NCBI RefSeq assembly: GCF_015024225.1
Contig: NZ_JACJGM010000020.1
Coordinates: 1 to 64,000, forward strand
Length of the DNA stretch: 64,000 bases
From: Nocardioides lijunqiniae
GTDB taxonomy: Bacteria; Actinomycetota; Actinomycetes; Propionibacteriales; Nocardioidaceae
Reading direction: 5' to 3'
Shown piece after piece: positions 1-9,460 of this stretch (positions are counted from its first letter, which is position 1; each line of letters begins with the position of its first letter). A program made the translations under genes and the position numbers. Under the pieces are notes generated by a model. That model was not told where the DNA came from, made no database searches, and was given only the letters and a program-made list of their open reading frames with translations.

Positions 1-91
1 GGGTCTCGACGGGCGCTCGTCGCTGGCGCTCCTCACTGCTCGACCACCGGAGGGTGGTTTCGAGGCTCGCTGCGCTCGCACCTCAACCACC
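1..91. repeat. Dispersed hairpin repeat, two modules
   Basis: Bases 3-50 carry a module that begins GGTCTCGACGGGCGCTCG and ends CGACCACCGG. It recurs near 26836-26860, at 39408-39455 in inverse orientation, and at 54347-54373. Bases 53-91 are an imperfect palindrome with arms GGTGGTT and AACCACC around a GAGG/GCTCGC core, which recurs at 39354-39392 and 39958-39998. No gene is seen from 1 to 152. The position just beyond the stop of coxG (minus strand) would allow a transcription-end role. Confidence 0.75.
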
Positions 92-152
92 GTGGTCGCC
101 GCCTTCGGAGGTTGCGCGGCAACCGTCTCGGAACCACCGCCGGCGGCGGCGG

Positions 153-839
153 TCAGCGGAGGAGGCGGCGGAGGAGGGCGAGGGCGACGATGGCGCCGAG
201 CGCCTGCTTCCAGTAGGTCTTGAGGAGGATGGGGACGACGGCGGCGCCGAGGTCGAGGGAGTCGTCCGCGGGCTGCGGAGCGGGGGCCGGTCGCGGTGGG
301 GGCGGCGGCGGGGCGGTCGCTGCGGCCGCCTCGTCGGCCAAGGGGGTCGCCTCGACGACGGGCTCCTCGACCGCCGCAGCAGGCTCGTCCGCAACCGCCG
401 GCGACAGCCGCTGCTCGAGGCAGGCGACGAACTGGCCGAGCAGCTTGTCGGAGACGTCCTGCATCACACCGCGTCCGAACTGCGCCGGCTTGCCCGTGAT
501 GTTGAGGTCGGTGACGACCTCGACGTCGGTGGCGCCCGCGGAGTCGGTCATGGTGCAGGTCACCACCGCACCCGCGGTCCCGTTGCCGCGCTTGTCCTTG
601 CCCTTGGCGTCGACGACGAACCGGTGGGCGTCCTCGTCCTTCTCCACGAACGTCCCGGAGCCGTTGTAGACCAGGGCGATCGGGCCGAGCTTGACCTTGC
701 AGGAGCCCTGGAACGTGTCGCCCTCCACCGACGACACCGTGGCGCCCGGGAAGCACTCGGCCACCGACGCGATGTCCTGGAAGTGCGCCCAGGTCTCCTC
801 GACGCCGGTCGGGACGGTGAACCGGTGGGTCAGGTCCAT
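153..839 (-). CDS. coxG: CoxG-like SRPBCC protein, C-terminal membrane anchor
   Basis: A 228-residue protein. Residues 1-150 match the CoxG/SRPBCC fold, a helix-grip lipid-binding-like domain with the typical start MDLTHRFTVP and a GxGTF turn. A Pro/Ala-rich linker follows, then a C-terminal hydrophobic helix ending in RRLLR, consistent with a membrane anchor. CoxG proteins recruit CO dehydrogenase to the membrane side of the respiratory chain; that role is family knowledge. The start overlaps the coxM stop by one base (TGATG), so it is the last gene of the coxS-L-M-G operon. The long upstream extension of this reading frame lies over coxM and is not coding. Confidence 0.88.
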   Translation of the reverse strand: MDLTHRFTVPTGVEETWAHFQDIASVAECFPGATVSSVEGDTFQGSCKVKLGPIALVYNGSGTFVEKDEDAHRFVVDAKGKDKRGNGTAGAVVTCTMTDSAGATDVEVVTDLNITGKPAQFGRGVMQDVSDKLLGQFVACLEQRLSPAVADEPAAAVEEPVVEATPLADEAAAATAPPPPPPRPAPAPQPADDSLDLGAAVVPILLKTYWKQALGAIVALALLRRLLR

Positions 840-1696
840 CAGCTGCTCCCGGCCGCCGACAGCACTGCCCGGCGTACGAGCACGGTCGCGAGGTGGGACC
901 GGTACGCCGCCTCGCCGTTCAGGTCCGAGGGCGGGTTCGTGCCCTCGGCCGCGTGGGCAGCCGCGGCGCGCACGGCGTCCTCGGTGGCGGGCTGTCCCAC
1001 GAGCGCCGCCTCCACCGCACGGGCCCGCAGGGGGGTCGAGCCCATGTTGGTGAGGCCGACGCGCGCCTCGGCGATGGTGCCGCCCTCGACCCGGACGGTC
1101 GCCGCGACCGCGACGATCGGCCACTGGTGGGCGACCCGCACGAACTTCTCGTACGTCGCTCCCCAGCCGGTGTGCTTGGGCACCCGGATCTCGGTGAGGA
1201 TCTCGTCCTCGCCGATCGCGGTCTCGAACAGGTCCACGAAGAAGTCGTCGGCCGCGACGGTGCGCGTGCCGCCGGGACCGGCGATCACGAACTGCGCCTC
1301 CAGCGCCAGCGCCGGAGCCCCGAGGTCGCCCGCCGGGTCGGCGTGGGCCAGGGCGCCGCCGAAGGTGCCGCGATGCCGGATCTGGTGGTCGGCGAGATGC
1401 TCGACTGCCTTGGAGATCAGCGTCGTGTGCTCGGCGACCAGCGCGTCGTGCTCCACCACCGAGTGCTGCGTCATCGCGCCGATGACGAGGGCGTCCCCGT
1501 CGTCGCGGATGCCCCGCAGGCTGTCGATCTTGCCGAGGTCGATGACGACCTCGGGCGCGTTGAGACGCATCCGCAGCACGGGCAGCAGGCTCTGCCCCCC
1601 GGCCAGGATCTTGGCGTCGTCGCCGTGCTGGCCGAGGGCGGCGAGCGCCTCCTCCACCGTGGTGGGGGCGAGGTAGTCGAACGGTGCGGGGATCAT
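839..1696 (-). CDS. coxM: Mo-hydroxylase FAD-binding medium subunit
   Basis: A 285-residue FAD subunit of the xanthine oxidase/CO dehydrogenase family. The N-terminal region shows AGGQSLLPVLRMR, the family's first FAD-contact motif, and RHRGTFGGALAHADPAGD, the second (TxGG type). The C-terminal third is the CO-dehydrogenase flavoprotein C-terminal domain. The subunit passes electrons from the [2Fe-2S] subunit to the external acceptor. The ATG at 1696 overlaps the coxL stop as ATGA, showing translational coupling. The length is normal for the family. The order S-L-M matches form II operons; form I operons are usually M-S-L. Confidence 0.93.
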   Translation of the reverse strand: MIPAPFDYLAPTTVEEALAALGQHGDDAKILAGGQSLLPVLRMRLNAPEVVIDLGKIDSLRGIRDDGDALVIGAMTQHSVVEHDALVAEHTTLISKAVEHLADHQIRHRGTFGGALAHADPAGDLGAPALALEAQFVIAGPGGTRTVAADDFFVDLFETAIGEDEILTEIRVPKHTGWGATYEKFVRVAHQWPIVAVAATVRVEGGTIAEARVGLTNMGSTPLRARAVEAALVGQPATEDAVRAAAAHAAEGTNPPSDLNGEAAYRSHLATVLVRRAVLSAAGSS

Positions 1697-4187
1697 GCGT
1701 TTCCTCCAGACGTGCGGTCCACGGTGCCGTCCATGCCGGTCGACTCGTCGAAGTGCGGAGCGGCCGCGCCGACCGTCTCGGCCTGGGCGCCGCCGCGGGC
1801 GTCGTTGATGGCCTTCCACACCCGCTCGGGCGTGCAGGGCATCCGGACGTCCTGCACGCCCAGGTGGCGCACGGCGTCCACCACGGCGTTGACGACGGCC
1901 GGGGTCGAGGCGATCGTGCCGGCCTCTCCGACGCCCTTAGTGCCGAGCGTGTTGGTGGTCGCGGGCGAGGTCGTGTGGTCGAGGTCGAAGCTGATCGTGT
2001 CCGCCGCCGTCGGCAGCAGGTAGTCGACGAACGAGCCGGTCACCAGGGTGCCGGAGTCGTCGTAGACCGCCTCCTCCCACAGGGCTTGCGCGATGCCCTG
2101 CACAAGACCTCCGTGCAGCTGCCCGGAGACGATCAGCGGGTTGATGATGTTGCCGATGTCGTCGCAGGCGGCGTACTTGCGCATCGTCACCTCCCCCGTC
2201 TCGGTGTCCACCTCCATGGCGCAGAGGTGGGTGCCGTGGGGGTAGTTGAAGTTCACGGGGTCGAACGTCGCGTCGGAGTCGAGCGAGGGCTCGACGCCGT
2301 CGGGCAGGTTGTGCGCCGCGAACGTCGCCAGCGCGATCTCCGCCATGGCCAGCCCCTGGTCGGTGCCCTTCACCGAGAACCGGCCGGAATTGAACTCGAT
2401 GTCGTCCACCGAGGCCTCCAGCAGGTGCGCCGCGATCGGCTTGGCCTTCTCGATCACCTTGTCGGCGGCCTTGACGATCGCCTCTCCCCCGACGACCAGC
2501 GAGCGCGAGCCGTAGGTGTCGAGACCCTTGTGGCTGACCATGGTGTCGCCGTGCAGTACCTCGACGTCCTCGAACGCGACGCCGAGCCGGTCGGCGACGA
2601 TCTGGCTGAACGCCGTCTCGTGGCCCTGCCCGTGCGCGGACGCGCCGGTGAGGACCTCGACCTTGCCGGTGGGCAGCATCCGCACGCTCGCGTGCTCCCA
2701 GCCGCCGGCGCCGTAGTCGAGCGAGCCGAGCACCCGCGAGGGTGCCAGGCCGCACATCTCGGTGAACGTCGAGACGCCGATCCCCAGCTGTACCTGGTCT
2801 CCCGAGTCGCGACGCCGCCTCTGCTCGGCCCGCAGCTCGTCGTACCCGAACAGCTCCTTGGCGCGCGCGGTGGCGGCCTCGTAGTTGCCGGAGTCGTACT
2901 CGAGACCGGCCACCGTCGTGAACGGGAACTCCTCGTGCTTGATCCAGTTCTTCTCGCGCACCTCGAAGGGGTCGACGCCGAGCTCGGCCGCCAGCTCGTC
3001 CATGATCCGCTCGATGGCGTACGTCGCCTCGGGCCGGCCGGCGCCGCGGTAGGCGTCGGTCCAGGTCTTGTTGGTCAGGACCGTCTGGCAGTTGAACTGG
3101 TAGGCCGGGAACTTGTAGATCGCGTTGAACATGAACGCGCCGAGCACCGGCACGCCGCCGCCCACCAGGGACACGTGCGAGCCGAGGTCGGCGAGCAGCT
3201 CGACCTTGAAGCCGGTCACCGTGCCGTCCTTCTCGGCCGCGAGCGTGAGCTTCTGCCACTGGTCGCGCCCGTGGTGCGCGGCCATCAGCGACTCCGAGCG
3301 GGTCTCGGTGTACTTGACCGGCTTGCCCACCTGGCGGGCCACGAGGAAGGTGATGAACTCCTCCGGCGTGGTCTGGAGCTTGCCTCCGAAGCCGCCGCCG
3401 ACGTCGGGGGCGATCACCCGGATCTTGGACTCCGACACCCCGGTGACCGCCGCGAGCAGGAACTTGAGGATGTGCGGGATCTGGGTCGACGACCACATCG
3501 TGATCTGCTCGCCGGTCGGGTCGACCACGGTCGAGCGCGGCTCCATGAAGGCGGGGATCAGGCGCTGCTGGCGGTACTCCCGCTCGATGACGATGCCGTC
3601 GGCGCGGGCCTTGGCGATGGCCTCGTCGACGTTGCCGCCGGTCCCGGCCTCCTCGGAGTCGAACCTCCAGAACGCCGACTTGTTGGTGCCGAGGTCGGGA
3701 TGGGCCAGCACCTTGTCTTCTGCTGCCTCCTTGAGGTCGAGCGCGGCGGGCAGCTCGTCGTAGTCGATGTCGACCAGCTCGGCGGCGTCGCGCGCCTCGG
3801 CGGCGGAGCGGGCCACGATGACCGCCACGATCTCGCCGGCGAAGACGACGCGGTCGACGGCGATGGGTGGGTGGTTGGGCGTCACCTGGTCGGGCGTGAT
3901 CGGCCACGCGTTGGGCAGCCCGCCCTGCTCGTCGGCGACGTCGGTGCCGGTGATGACGCGCACGACGTTCGGCGAGGCCTCGGCCGCGGACTTGTCGATG
4001 TTCGTGATCGTGGCGTGGGCGAAGGGGCTGCGCACCATCGCGAGGTGCAGCATGCCGGGCAGCGTCAGGTTGTCGGTCCAGCGTGTGCGGCCGGTGATCA
4101 GGCGCTGGTCCTCCTTGCGGCGCCGGTCCTTGCCGATCTCCAGCGTGGCGTCGGGCTGGGCCTGGGTCATCTCGTCCTCAGTGAGCG

Positions 4188-4191
<4 letters not shown>
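1693..4191 (-). CDS. coxL: Form II CO-dehydrogenase-like molybdenum large subunit
   Basis: An 832-residue molybdopterin-binding large subunit. Residues 380-386 read AYRGAGR, the signature of form II CoxL; form I enzymes proven to oxidise CO carry AYxCSFR with the active-site cysteine. VGGGFGGK near residues 260-270 is a family cofactor-binding motif. The GTG at 4191 was chosen because it overlaps the coxS stop as GTGA; the ATG at 4170 would give a protein 7 residues shorter. The substrate is uncertain. Form II enzymes have been debated as slow CO oxidisers or as hydroxylases for other small carbonyl or aromatic compounds. Confidence 0.94.
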
Positions 4192-4658
<467 letters not shown>

Positions 4659-4811
4659 GGACGACTCCCTCGAGCGTGGGGTGTGGTGACCCAGGTCACG
4701 CTAGGGACGATCGGTTGGCGGAAGGTAGGTCCGTGGACGCCGGCCCGGCAGCCCCGAGGTTCTGGGCGTTTCCTGGCGCTTCTGGGGTGGAATTTCGGCC
4801 CGGAGGCGCCG

Positions 4812-4836
4812 GGTTTTCAGCATCTGCTGAAAAACC
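4812..4836. repeat. Intergenic palindrome TTTTCAGCA-TC-TGCTGAAAA
   Basis: Nine-base perfect arms at 4814-4822 and 4825-4833 around a TC centre. It lies in the 181-base gap between the end of the GAF regulator gene and the start of coxS. The AT-rich arms stand out in this GC-rich DNA. Near-identical palindromes occur at 30520-30544 and 44246-44270, each beside a GGTTCTGGG/CCCAGAA-type word. Here the neighbouring text (4757-4810) holds the same words in degenerate form. A terminator for the upstream gene or a small mobile repeat are both possible. Confidence 0.75.
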
Positions 4837-4839
4837 TGC

Positions 4840-6075
4840 TCAGCGAGCCGCGACCGCGAGCCGGCCCTTGAGGAGCGGCACGGCGGGGTGGGAGGTGCCG
4901 GCGAGGCGGGCGAGGCAGACCTCGATCACCTCGCTGTCGTACGGCGCGAGCTCGCTGTAGCGGACCACGGCGTCGGGCACCGGGTCGACCAGGAGCGCCT
5001 CGCGGACCGCGACGGCGACGTACTCGGCCAGGTCGCCGAGGGCCGGGGAGTTGGTGCCGGGGAGCAGGTCGCCGCCGTAGGCGTCGACGGCGGCGGCGAC
5101 GTGGCCGCCGCGGAGCAGGGCGAGGACGTGCTCGACGTCGGTGGCCACGGGCATCAGCAGCCGGTAGGGGCGGGACGAGAGCTGGCCGCCGAGGGCCGCG
5201 CGCAGGTGGGACACCTCGGCCTTGAGGGTCGAGAAGGTCACCGCCTGGTCGCCGTATACGAGGGCGTGCAGCTGCTCGAGCGAGAGACCCTCGGGGTGCA
5301 GCGCGAGCAGCGCGAGCACCTCGGTCTGGCGGCGGTTGAGCAGCAGCCGCTGGCCGTCGAGGCGCACCTCGGCGGTGCCGAGCAGGGTCATCACCAGGCC
5401 GGGGTCCTGGGTGAGGTCGTCGGCCAGGGCGGAGGGGTGCTGCGAGGACTTGGGCAGCGCCGACTCGATGAGGCGCGCCATCACTCGCGCGGTGGCCAGC
5501 CCGATCGGGTGCGTGCGGTCCCAGGTCGTCGAGAGGTCCAGGACGCCGAGCTGCAGGCCGGTCGTGGGGTCGACCACCGGGGCGGCCCAGCACACCCAGT
5601 TGTGGACGATGGAGGCGTAGTGCTCGGCGCTGAAGACCATCGCCGGCTCGCCGAGCCGGTTGGCGAGGTCGAGGGCGTTGGTGCCGACCGACTGGTCGTC
5701 CCAGCGCCCGCCGGCCACGAAGTTGACGGTCTCGGCCTTGCGGCGCATCACGCGTCCGCCGTAGGTCCACAGGATCCGGGTCTCGGCGTCGGTGACGGCG
5801 AGCACGAGGTCGCCGTCCTCGGCGGTGCGGCGCAGCTCGGACTCGACGCTCTCGACCGCTGCCTGCAGCGGGGAGTCCTTCCAGATCGACGCCGTCTCGT
5901 CCTCGTCGGCGAGCGGGGCCTCGGTCACGTCGGGCGTGATCGCGGCGGTCGAGCGGGTCCAGCTGGTGAGGATCTCGGGACGGACGACGGGCTCCGCGAG
6001 GTCGCCGCTCTCCACGAACGTCGTCCAGGCGCGCATCGCCTCGCGCTTGCGGTCGCGCAGGTCACCGCGCCCCAT
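4840..6075 (-). CDS. GAF-domain transcriptional regulator
   Basis: A 411-residue cytosolic regulator. Residues about 85-210 form a GAF sensor domain (SVGTNALDLANRLGEPAMVF is typical of AcoR-type GAF regions). Residues about 250-330 look like a winged-helix DNA-binding segment (LLLNRRQTEVLALLALHP... STLKAEVSHLRAALG), as in related actinobacterial regulators that lack a sigma-54 domain. It sits on the same strand just upstream of coxS, and relatives often control oxidation genes next to them, so it is the best candidate regulator of the coxSLMG operon. The ATG at 6075 follows a conserved-looking N-terminus, MGRGDLRDRKREAMRAW. The inducer is unknown. Confidence 0.82.
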   Translation of the reverse strand: MGRGDLRDRKREAMRAWTTFVESGDLAEPVVRPEILTSWTRSTAAITPDVTEAPLADEDETASIWKDSPLQAAVESVESELRRTAEDGDLVLAVTDAETRILWTYGGRVMRRKAETVNFVAGGRWDDQSVGTNALDLANRLGEPAMVFSAEHYASIVHNWVCWAAPVVDPTTGLQLGVLDLSTTWDRTHPIGLATARVMARLIESALPKSSQHPSALADDLTQDPGLVMTLLGTAEVRLDGQRLLLNRRQTEVLALLALHPEGLSLEQLHALVYGDQAVTFSTLKAEVSHLRAALGGQLSSRPYRLLMPVATDVEHVLALLRGGHVAAAVDAYGGDLLPGTNSPALGDLAEYVAVAVREALLVDPVPDAVVRYSELAPYDSEVIEVCLARLAGTSHPAVPLLKGRLAVAAR

Positions 6076-6166
6076 TGGCCTACCCCCGATGCTGGTCGTC
6101 GCCAACGTAGCACCGGCGCGGTGACGTGGGTCACAGCCGCTTCGGGGCCCTGACGCCCCGGCCGGC

Positions 6167-7222
6167 TCAGCCCAGTCGGCGCCGCAGGAACTGGATGGTG
6201 CGGTCCATCGAACGCTGCCAGTCGAAGGTGAACGCGTGGGCCTCGCCCTCGTAGACCTCGAGCCGGCTGTCGACCCCGGCACGGCGCATCGCCTTCTGGG
6301 TGTCCAGCGCCCAGGGGAACGGGCACACCTCGTCGGTGTCGGCGTGGTGGGCCAGGACCGGCTCGGTGATGCGGTCGAAGTAGCGGCGGGCGGAGAGACC
6401 GGCGTAGACCTGCGGCGAGTCCTCGGGGCTGCCCAGCTCGTCGTAGAGCGCCGCGACCTCGTCGGGGCGCTCGGGCTCGGCGAAGTGCCGCACGTTGTCG
6501 AGGTAGCGCGAGGAGACCGAGGCGTAGATGACGGCGGCGTCGACGAGCCCGGGCGCGACGACGAGCGCGTTCATGGTGACGCCGCCGCCCATCGAGCGAC
6601 CGAGCATCGCCATGCGGTCCTCGTCGACGTAGCGCTCGCGCTCGAGCGCGAGCACGGCGTGGATCGCGTCGCGGGTGTAGCCCAGACGGGTCTCGCGCGA
6701 CAGGGGGCTGGCGGGGTCGGAGCCGGCGTGGCCGCGGTAGTCGGTGTGGAGCACCGCGAAGCCGGCGTCCGCCAGGGCGACCTGCTCGCGGGCCAGGCCC
6801 TGGCCGGTGACGTAGATGGACGGCTCGATGTAGCCGTGGTTGAGCACGATCCCGGGGAACGGCCCGCGTCCGCGCGGGCGCAGCAGCACCCCGGAGACGG
6901 TCACGTCGCCGCTGCGGTAGGTGACCTCGTAGCGCGTGTAGCGGTCGGTCTCCTCGATCATGTCGCCGTAGCGGATCCGGCTCGGGCGGAGCTCCTCGCG
7001 CATCAGCCCCGGCAGCGAGCGCGGGCCCGTGACCGGCGGCAGCGTGTCCTCGGGCTCCGGCGGCGCGGACGGAGCAGGGGCGGCGGAGGTCGAGGGGGTG
7101 GCGGAGGGGCTCGTGGTCGGCGACTCCTCGGAGGGCTGCAGGCCGGGGGTCTCGGTGTCGGTGCTGCAGGCGGCGAGCGGCAGCAGCAGGACCAGCGCGA
7201 GCCAGCGCGACGCCCGCCTCAC
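6167..7222 (-). CDS. Lipoprotein alpha/beta hydrolase (prolyl oligopeptidase-like)
   Basis: A 351-residue exported esterase or peptidase. The signal sequence ends in a lipobox LPLAAC, giving a lipid-anchored cysteine, followed by a Ser/Pro/Thr-rich linker to about residue 65. The hydrolase domain has the nucleophile elbow GRSMGGG, an upstream HTDYRGHAGSD segment and a late catalytic His in EGEAHAF. The GTG at 7222 overlaps the XdhC stop as GTGA, so it is translated with the Mo-hydroxylase maturation genes although its own function is extracellular. The substrate is not predictable. Confidence 0.85.
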   Translation of the reverse strand: MRRASRWLALVLLLPLAACSTDTETPGLQPSEESPTTSPSATPSTSAAPAPSAPPEPEDTLPPVTGPRSLPGLMREELRPSRIRYGDMIEETDRYTRYEVTYRSGDVTVSGVLLRPRGRGPFPGIVLNHGYIEPSIYVTGQGLAREQVALADAGFAVLHTDYRGHAGSDPASPLSRETRLGYTRDAIHAVLALERERYVDEDRMAMLGRSMGGGVTMNALVVAPGLVDAAVIYASVSSRYLDNVRHFAEPERPDEVAALYDELGSPEDSPQVYAGLSARRYFDRITEPVLAHHADTDEVCPFPWALDTQKAMRRAGVDSRLEVYEGEAHAFTFDWQRSMDRTIQFLRRRLG

Positions 7223-8358
7223 GGCGCGCGGTCGATGTCGCGGTGGATGCGGCCGCCGGTGGCTGCCAGGCGCTCGCCGCTGCCGCCCCAGCGGCCGGCG
7301 ATGATCTCCGCGGCGATGCTGATCGCGGTCTCCTCCGGGGTGCGCGCCCCGAGGTCGAGGCCGATCGGGCTGGACAGGCGCCCGAGCTCGTCGTCGGCCA
7401 GGCCGGCCTCGCGCAGCCGGGCCATCCGGTCGTCGTGGGTACGCCGCGAGCCCATGGCGCCGACGTAGGCGACCTCCGGCAGCCGGAGCGCCACCTCGAG
7501 CAGCGGCACGTCGAACTTCGGGTCGTGGGTCAGCACGGTGATCACGGTACGTCCGTCGAGGCGACCGGCCGCCTGCTCGGCCTGCAGGTAGCGGTGCGGC
7601 CAGTCGACCACCACCTCGTGGGCGTCGGGGAAGCGGCTGGCGGTGGCGAACACGGGTCGGGCGTCGCAGACGGTGACCTGGTAGCCGAGGAAGCCGCCCA
7701 CCCGGGCGACCGCGGCCGCGAAGTCGATGGCGCCGAAGACCAGCAGCCGCGGCTTGGGGGCGAAGGCCCACACGAACACCCGCATGCCCTCCCCGCGGCG
7801 CTCGCCGTCGGCACCGTAGGTGAGCGTCGCGTTGGTGCCCGACGCGAGCAGCCCGAGCGCGTCGTCGTGCACGGCGTCGTCGGCGCGCGGGGAGCCGAGA
7901 CCACCGGTGCAGTCGGCCCGGTCGGCGCGCACGACCATGCGGCGCCCGATCCGCTCGGGGTCGGGGTGGTCGATGACGGTGGCCAGCGCCACCGGCGTGC
8001 CGGCCTCGATGTCGGCGGCGAGGTCGCCGAGCTCGGGGAAGGTCTCGCGCGAGACCTTCTCGACGAAGACGTCGAGGACGCCGCCGCAGGTCAGCCCGAC
8101 CGCGAAGGCGTCGTCGTCGCTCACGCCGTACCGCTCGAGCACGGGCTCGCCCGTGGAGACCACCGTCTGCGCCAGGTCGTAGACCGCGCCCTCGACGCAG
8201 CCGCCGGAGACCGAGCCGACGGCGGCGCCGTCGCCGAGGACCAGCATCGAGGCGCCGGGCGGGCGGGGAGCCGAGCGGAACGTCGCCACAACCGTCCCGA
8301 CGCCGACCTCCTCGCCGGCGTCCCAGCGCTTGACCAGGTCGTCCAGCACGTCACGCAC
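7219..8358 (-). CDS. XdhC/CoxI family molybdenum cofactor maturation protein
   Basis: A 379-residue protein. The N-terminal XdhC_CoxI domain shows GSVSGGCVEGAV and LTCGGVLDV, and the C-terminal XdhC domain is Rossmann-like with YVGAMGSRRTH. Family members bind molybdenum cofactor, help sulfurate it and insert it into xanthine-dehydrogenase-type enzymes. The GTG at 8358 was chosen because it overlaps the coxE end by 8 bases and gives a normal N-terminus (RDVLDDLVKRW). It is the third gene of coxD-coxE-xdhC-esterase and should serve CoxL. Confidence 0.9.
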   Translation of the reverse strand: MRDVLDDLVKRWDAGEEVGVGTVVATFRSAPRPPGASMLVLGDGAAVGSVSGGCVEGAVYDLAQTVVSTGEPVLERYGVSDDDAFAVGLTCGGVLDVFVEKVSRETFPELGDLAADIEAGTPVALATVIDHPDPERIGRRMVVRADRADCTGGLGSPRADDAVHDDALGLLASGTNATLTYGADGERRGEGMRVFVWAFAPKPRLLVFGAIDFAAAVARVGGFLGYQVTVCDARPVFATASRFPDAHEVVVDWPHRYLQAEQAAGRLDGRTVITVLTHDPKFDVPLLEVALRLPEVAYVGAMGSRRTHDDRMARLREAGLADDELGRLSSPIGLDLGARTPEETAISIAAEIIAGRWGGSGERLAATGGRIHRDIDRAP

Positions 8359-9460
8359 GGGCCACCACCTCCAGCACCTCGGCGAACGTCGCCAGTGAGT
8401 GGCCGGCGACGAAGTCGTCCACGTGCGGCAGGACCGCCAGCACGCCCTGCTGCACGGGCTCGTAGCCCTCCTTGCCGCGGTGGGGGTTGACCCACACGAC
8501 GTGGTGCGCCACCCGGCGCAGTCGCGCCATCTGCGCACCGAGCAGGGCGGCGTCGCCGCGCTCCCAACCGTCGCTGAAGACCACGACGACCGCGCCGCGC
8601 GCCATGCCGCGCCGGCCCCACCGGTCGAGGAACACCTGCAGCGTCTCCCCGAGGCGGGTTCCGCCGGACCAGTCGGGGACGGCCTCGCCCGCGGCGACCA
8701 GCGCCCGCTCGGCATCGCGGTTGTGCAGCGCCCGGGTGAGGTGGGTGAGGCGGGTCCCGACGGTGAACGTCTCCACCACGCCCGGTCCCTGGGAGATCCG
8801 GTGCGCCAGGCGCAGCAGCGCGTCGGCGTAGCCGTTCATCGATCCGGACACGTCGACCAGCAGCACGATGCGTCGCGGGCGCACGGCCCGGCGCCGCCAC
8901 TCGATGACGGCCGGCTCCCCCAGGCGGCGCAGGCTGGCGCGCAGGGTGCGGGAGGCGTCGACCTGGCCGCGGTGCCAGCCGCGGTGCCGCGCCGTACGTC
9001 GGACCGGTGCGCGCGGGCGCAGGGTCGCGAACATCGCGTCGAGGCGGTGCTTCTCGGCCGCCGACAGGGTGGCGACGTCGCGGTGGCGCAGCACCTCCGC
9101 GGCGCTGGCGCGGGCGTGGACGGCCTCCTCGGCCGCCTCGCCGGAGCCGGAGGACTCGTCGGCGGGCAGGTCGGAGAAGGACGGGACCGACGGCGCCGCG
9201 GGCCGGGCCCGGGGCAGTCCGTCGCGGGCGTTGAACCACGCGGTGAAGACCTGGTCGTAGCGCGCCAGGTCGTCCGGGGAGCCGCAGAGCGTGGCCCGGC
9301 CGGCGGTGTAGGTGGCGCGCTGGTCGTCGACGCCGACGATCGAGACCGCCTCGACGAAGGTCTGGGCGCGGTCCTGGGTGACCGGGACGCCGGCGGCGCA
9401 CAGCGCGCGGGTGAAGCCGACGAGCACCTCGTCGACCTCGTGGCGCACCGTCGTGCTCAT
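8351..9460 (-). CDS. coxE: CoxE-like VWA domain protein
   Basis: A 369-residue protein of the VWA/CoxE family. The C-terminal half holds a MIDAS motif in VDVSGSMNGYAD (DxSxS) and a FSDGWERGD segment. The N-terminal half is the usual helical region. CoxE works with the AAA+ ATPase CoxD in assembling the copper-molybdenum or molybdenum centre of CO-dehydrogenase-type enzymes. The ATG at 9460 overlaps the coxD stop as ATGA. The length is normal. Confidence 0.9.
   Translation of the reverse strand: MSTTVRHEVDEVLVGFTRALCAAGVPVTQDRAQTFVEAVSIVGVDDQRATYTAGRATLCGSPDDLARYDQVFTAWFNARDGLPRARPAAPSVPSFSDLPADESSGSGEAAEEAVHARASAAEVLRHRDVATLSAAEKHRLDAMFATLRPRAPVRRTARHRGWHRGQVDASRTLRASLRRLGEPAVIEWRRRAVRPRRIVLLVDVSGSMNGYADALLRLAHRISQGPGVVETFTVGTRLTHLTRALHNRDAERALVAAGEAVPDWSGGTRLGETLQVFLDRWGRRGMARGAVVVVFSDGWERGDAALLGAQMARLRRVAHHVVWVNPHRGKEGYEPVQQGVLAVLPHVDDFVAGHSLATFAEVLEVVARA

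Noticed and set aside
4757..4836. Reading the coxS upstream palindrome as the GAF regulator's operator
   Set aside because: The same palindrome lies at convergent gene ends elsewhere (30520, 44246), where an operator would make no sense.
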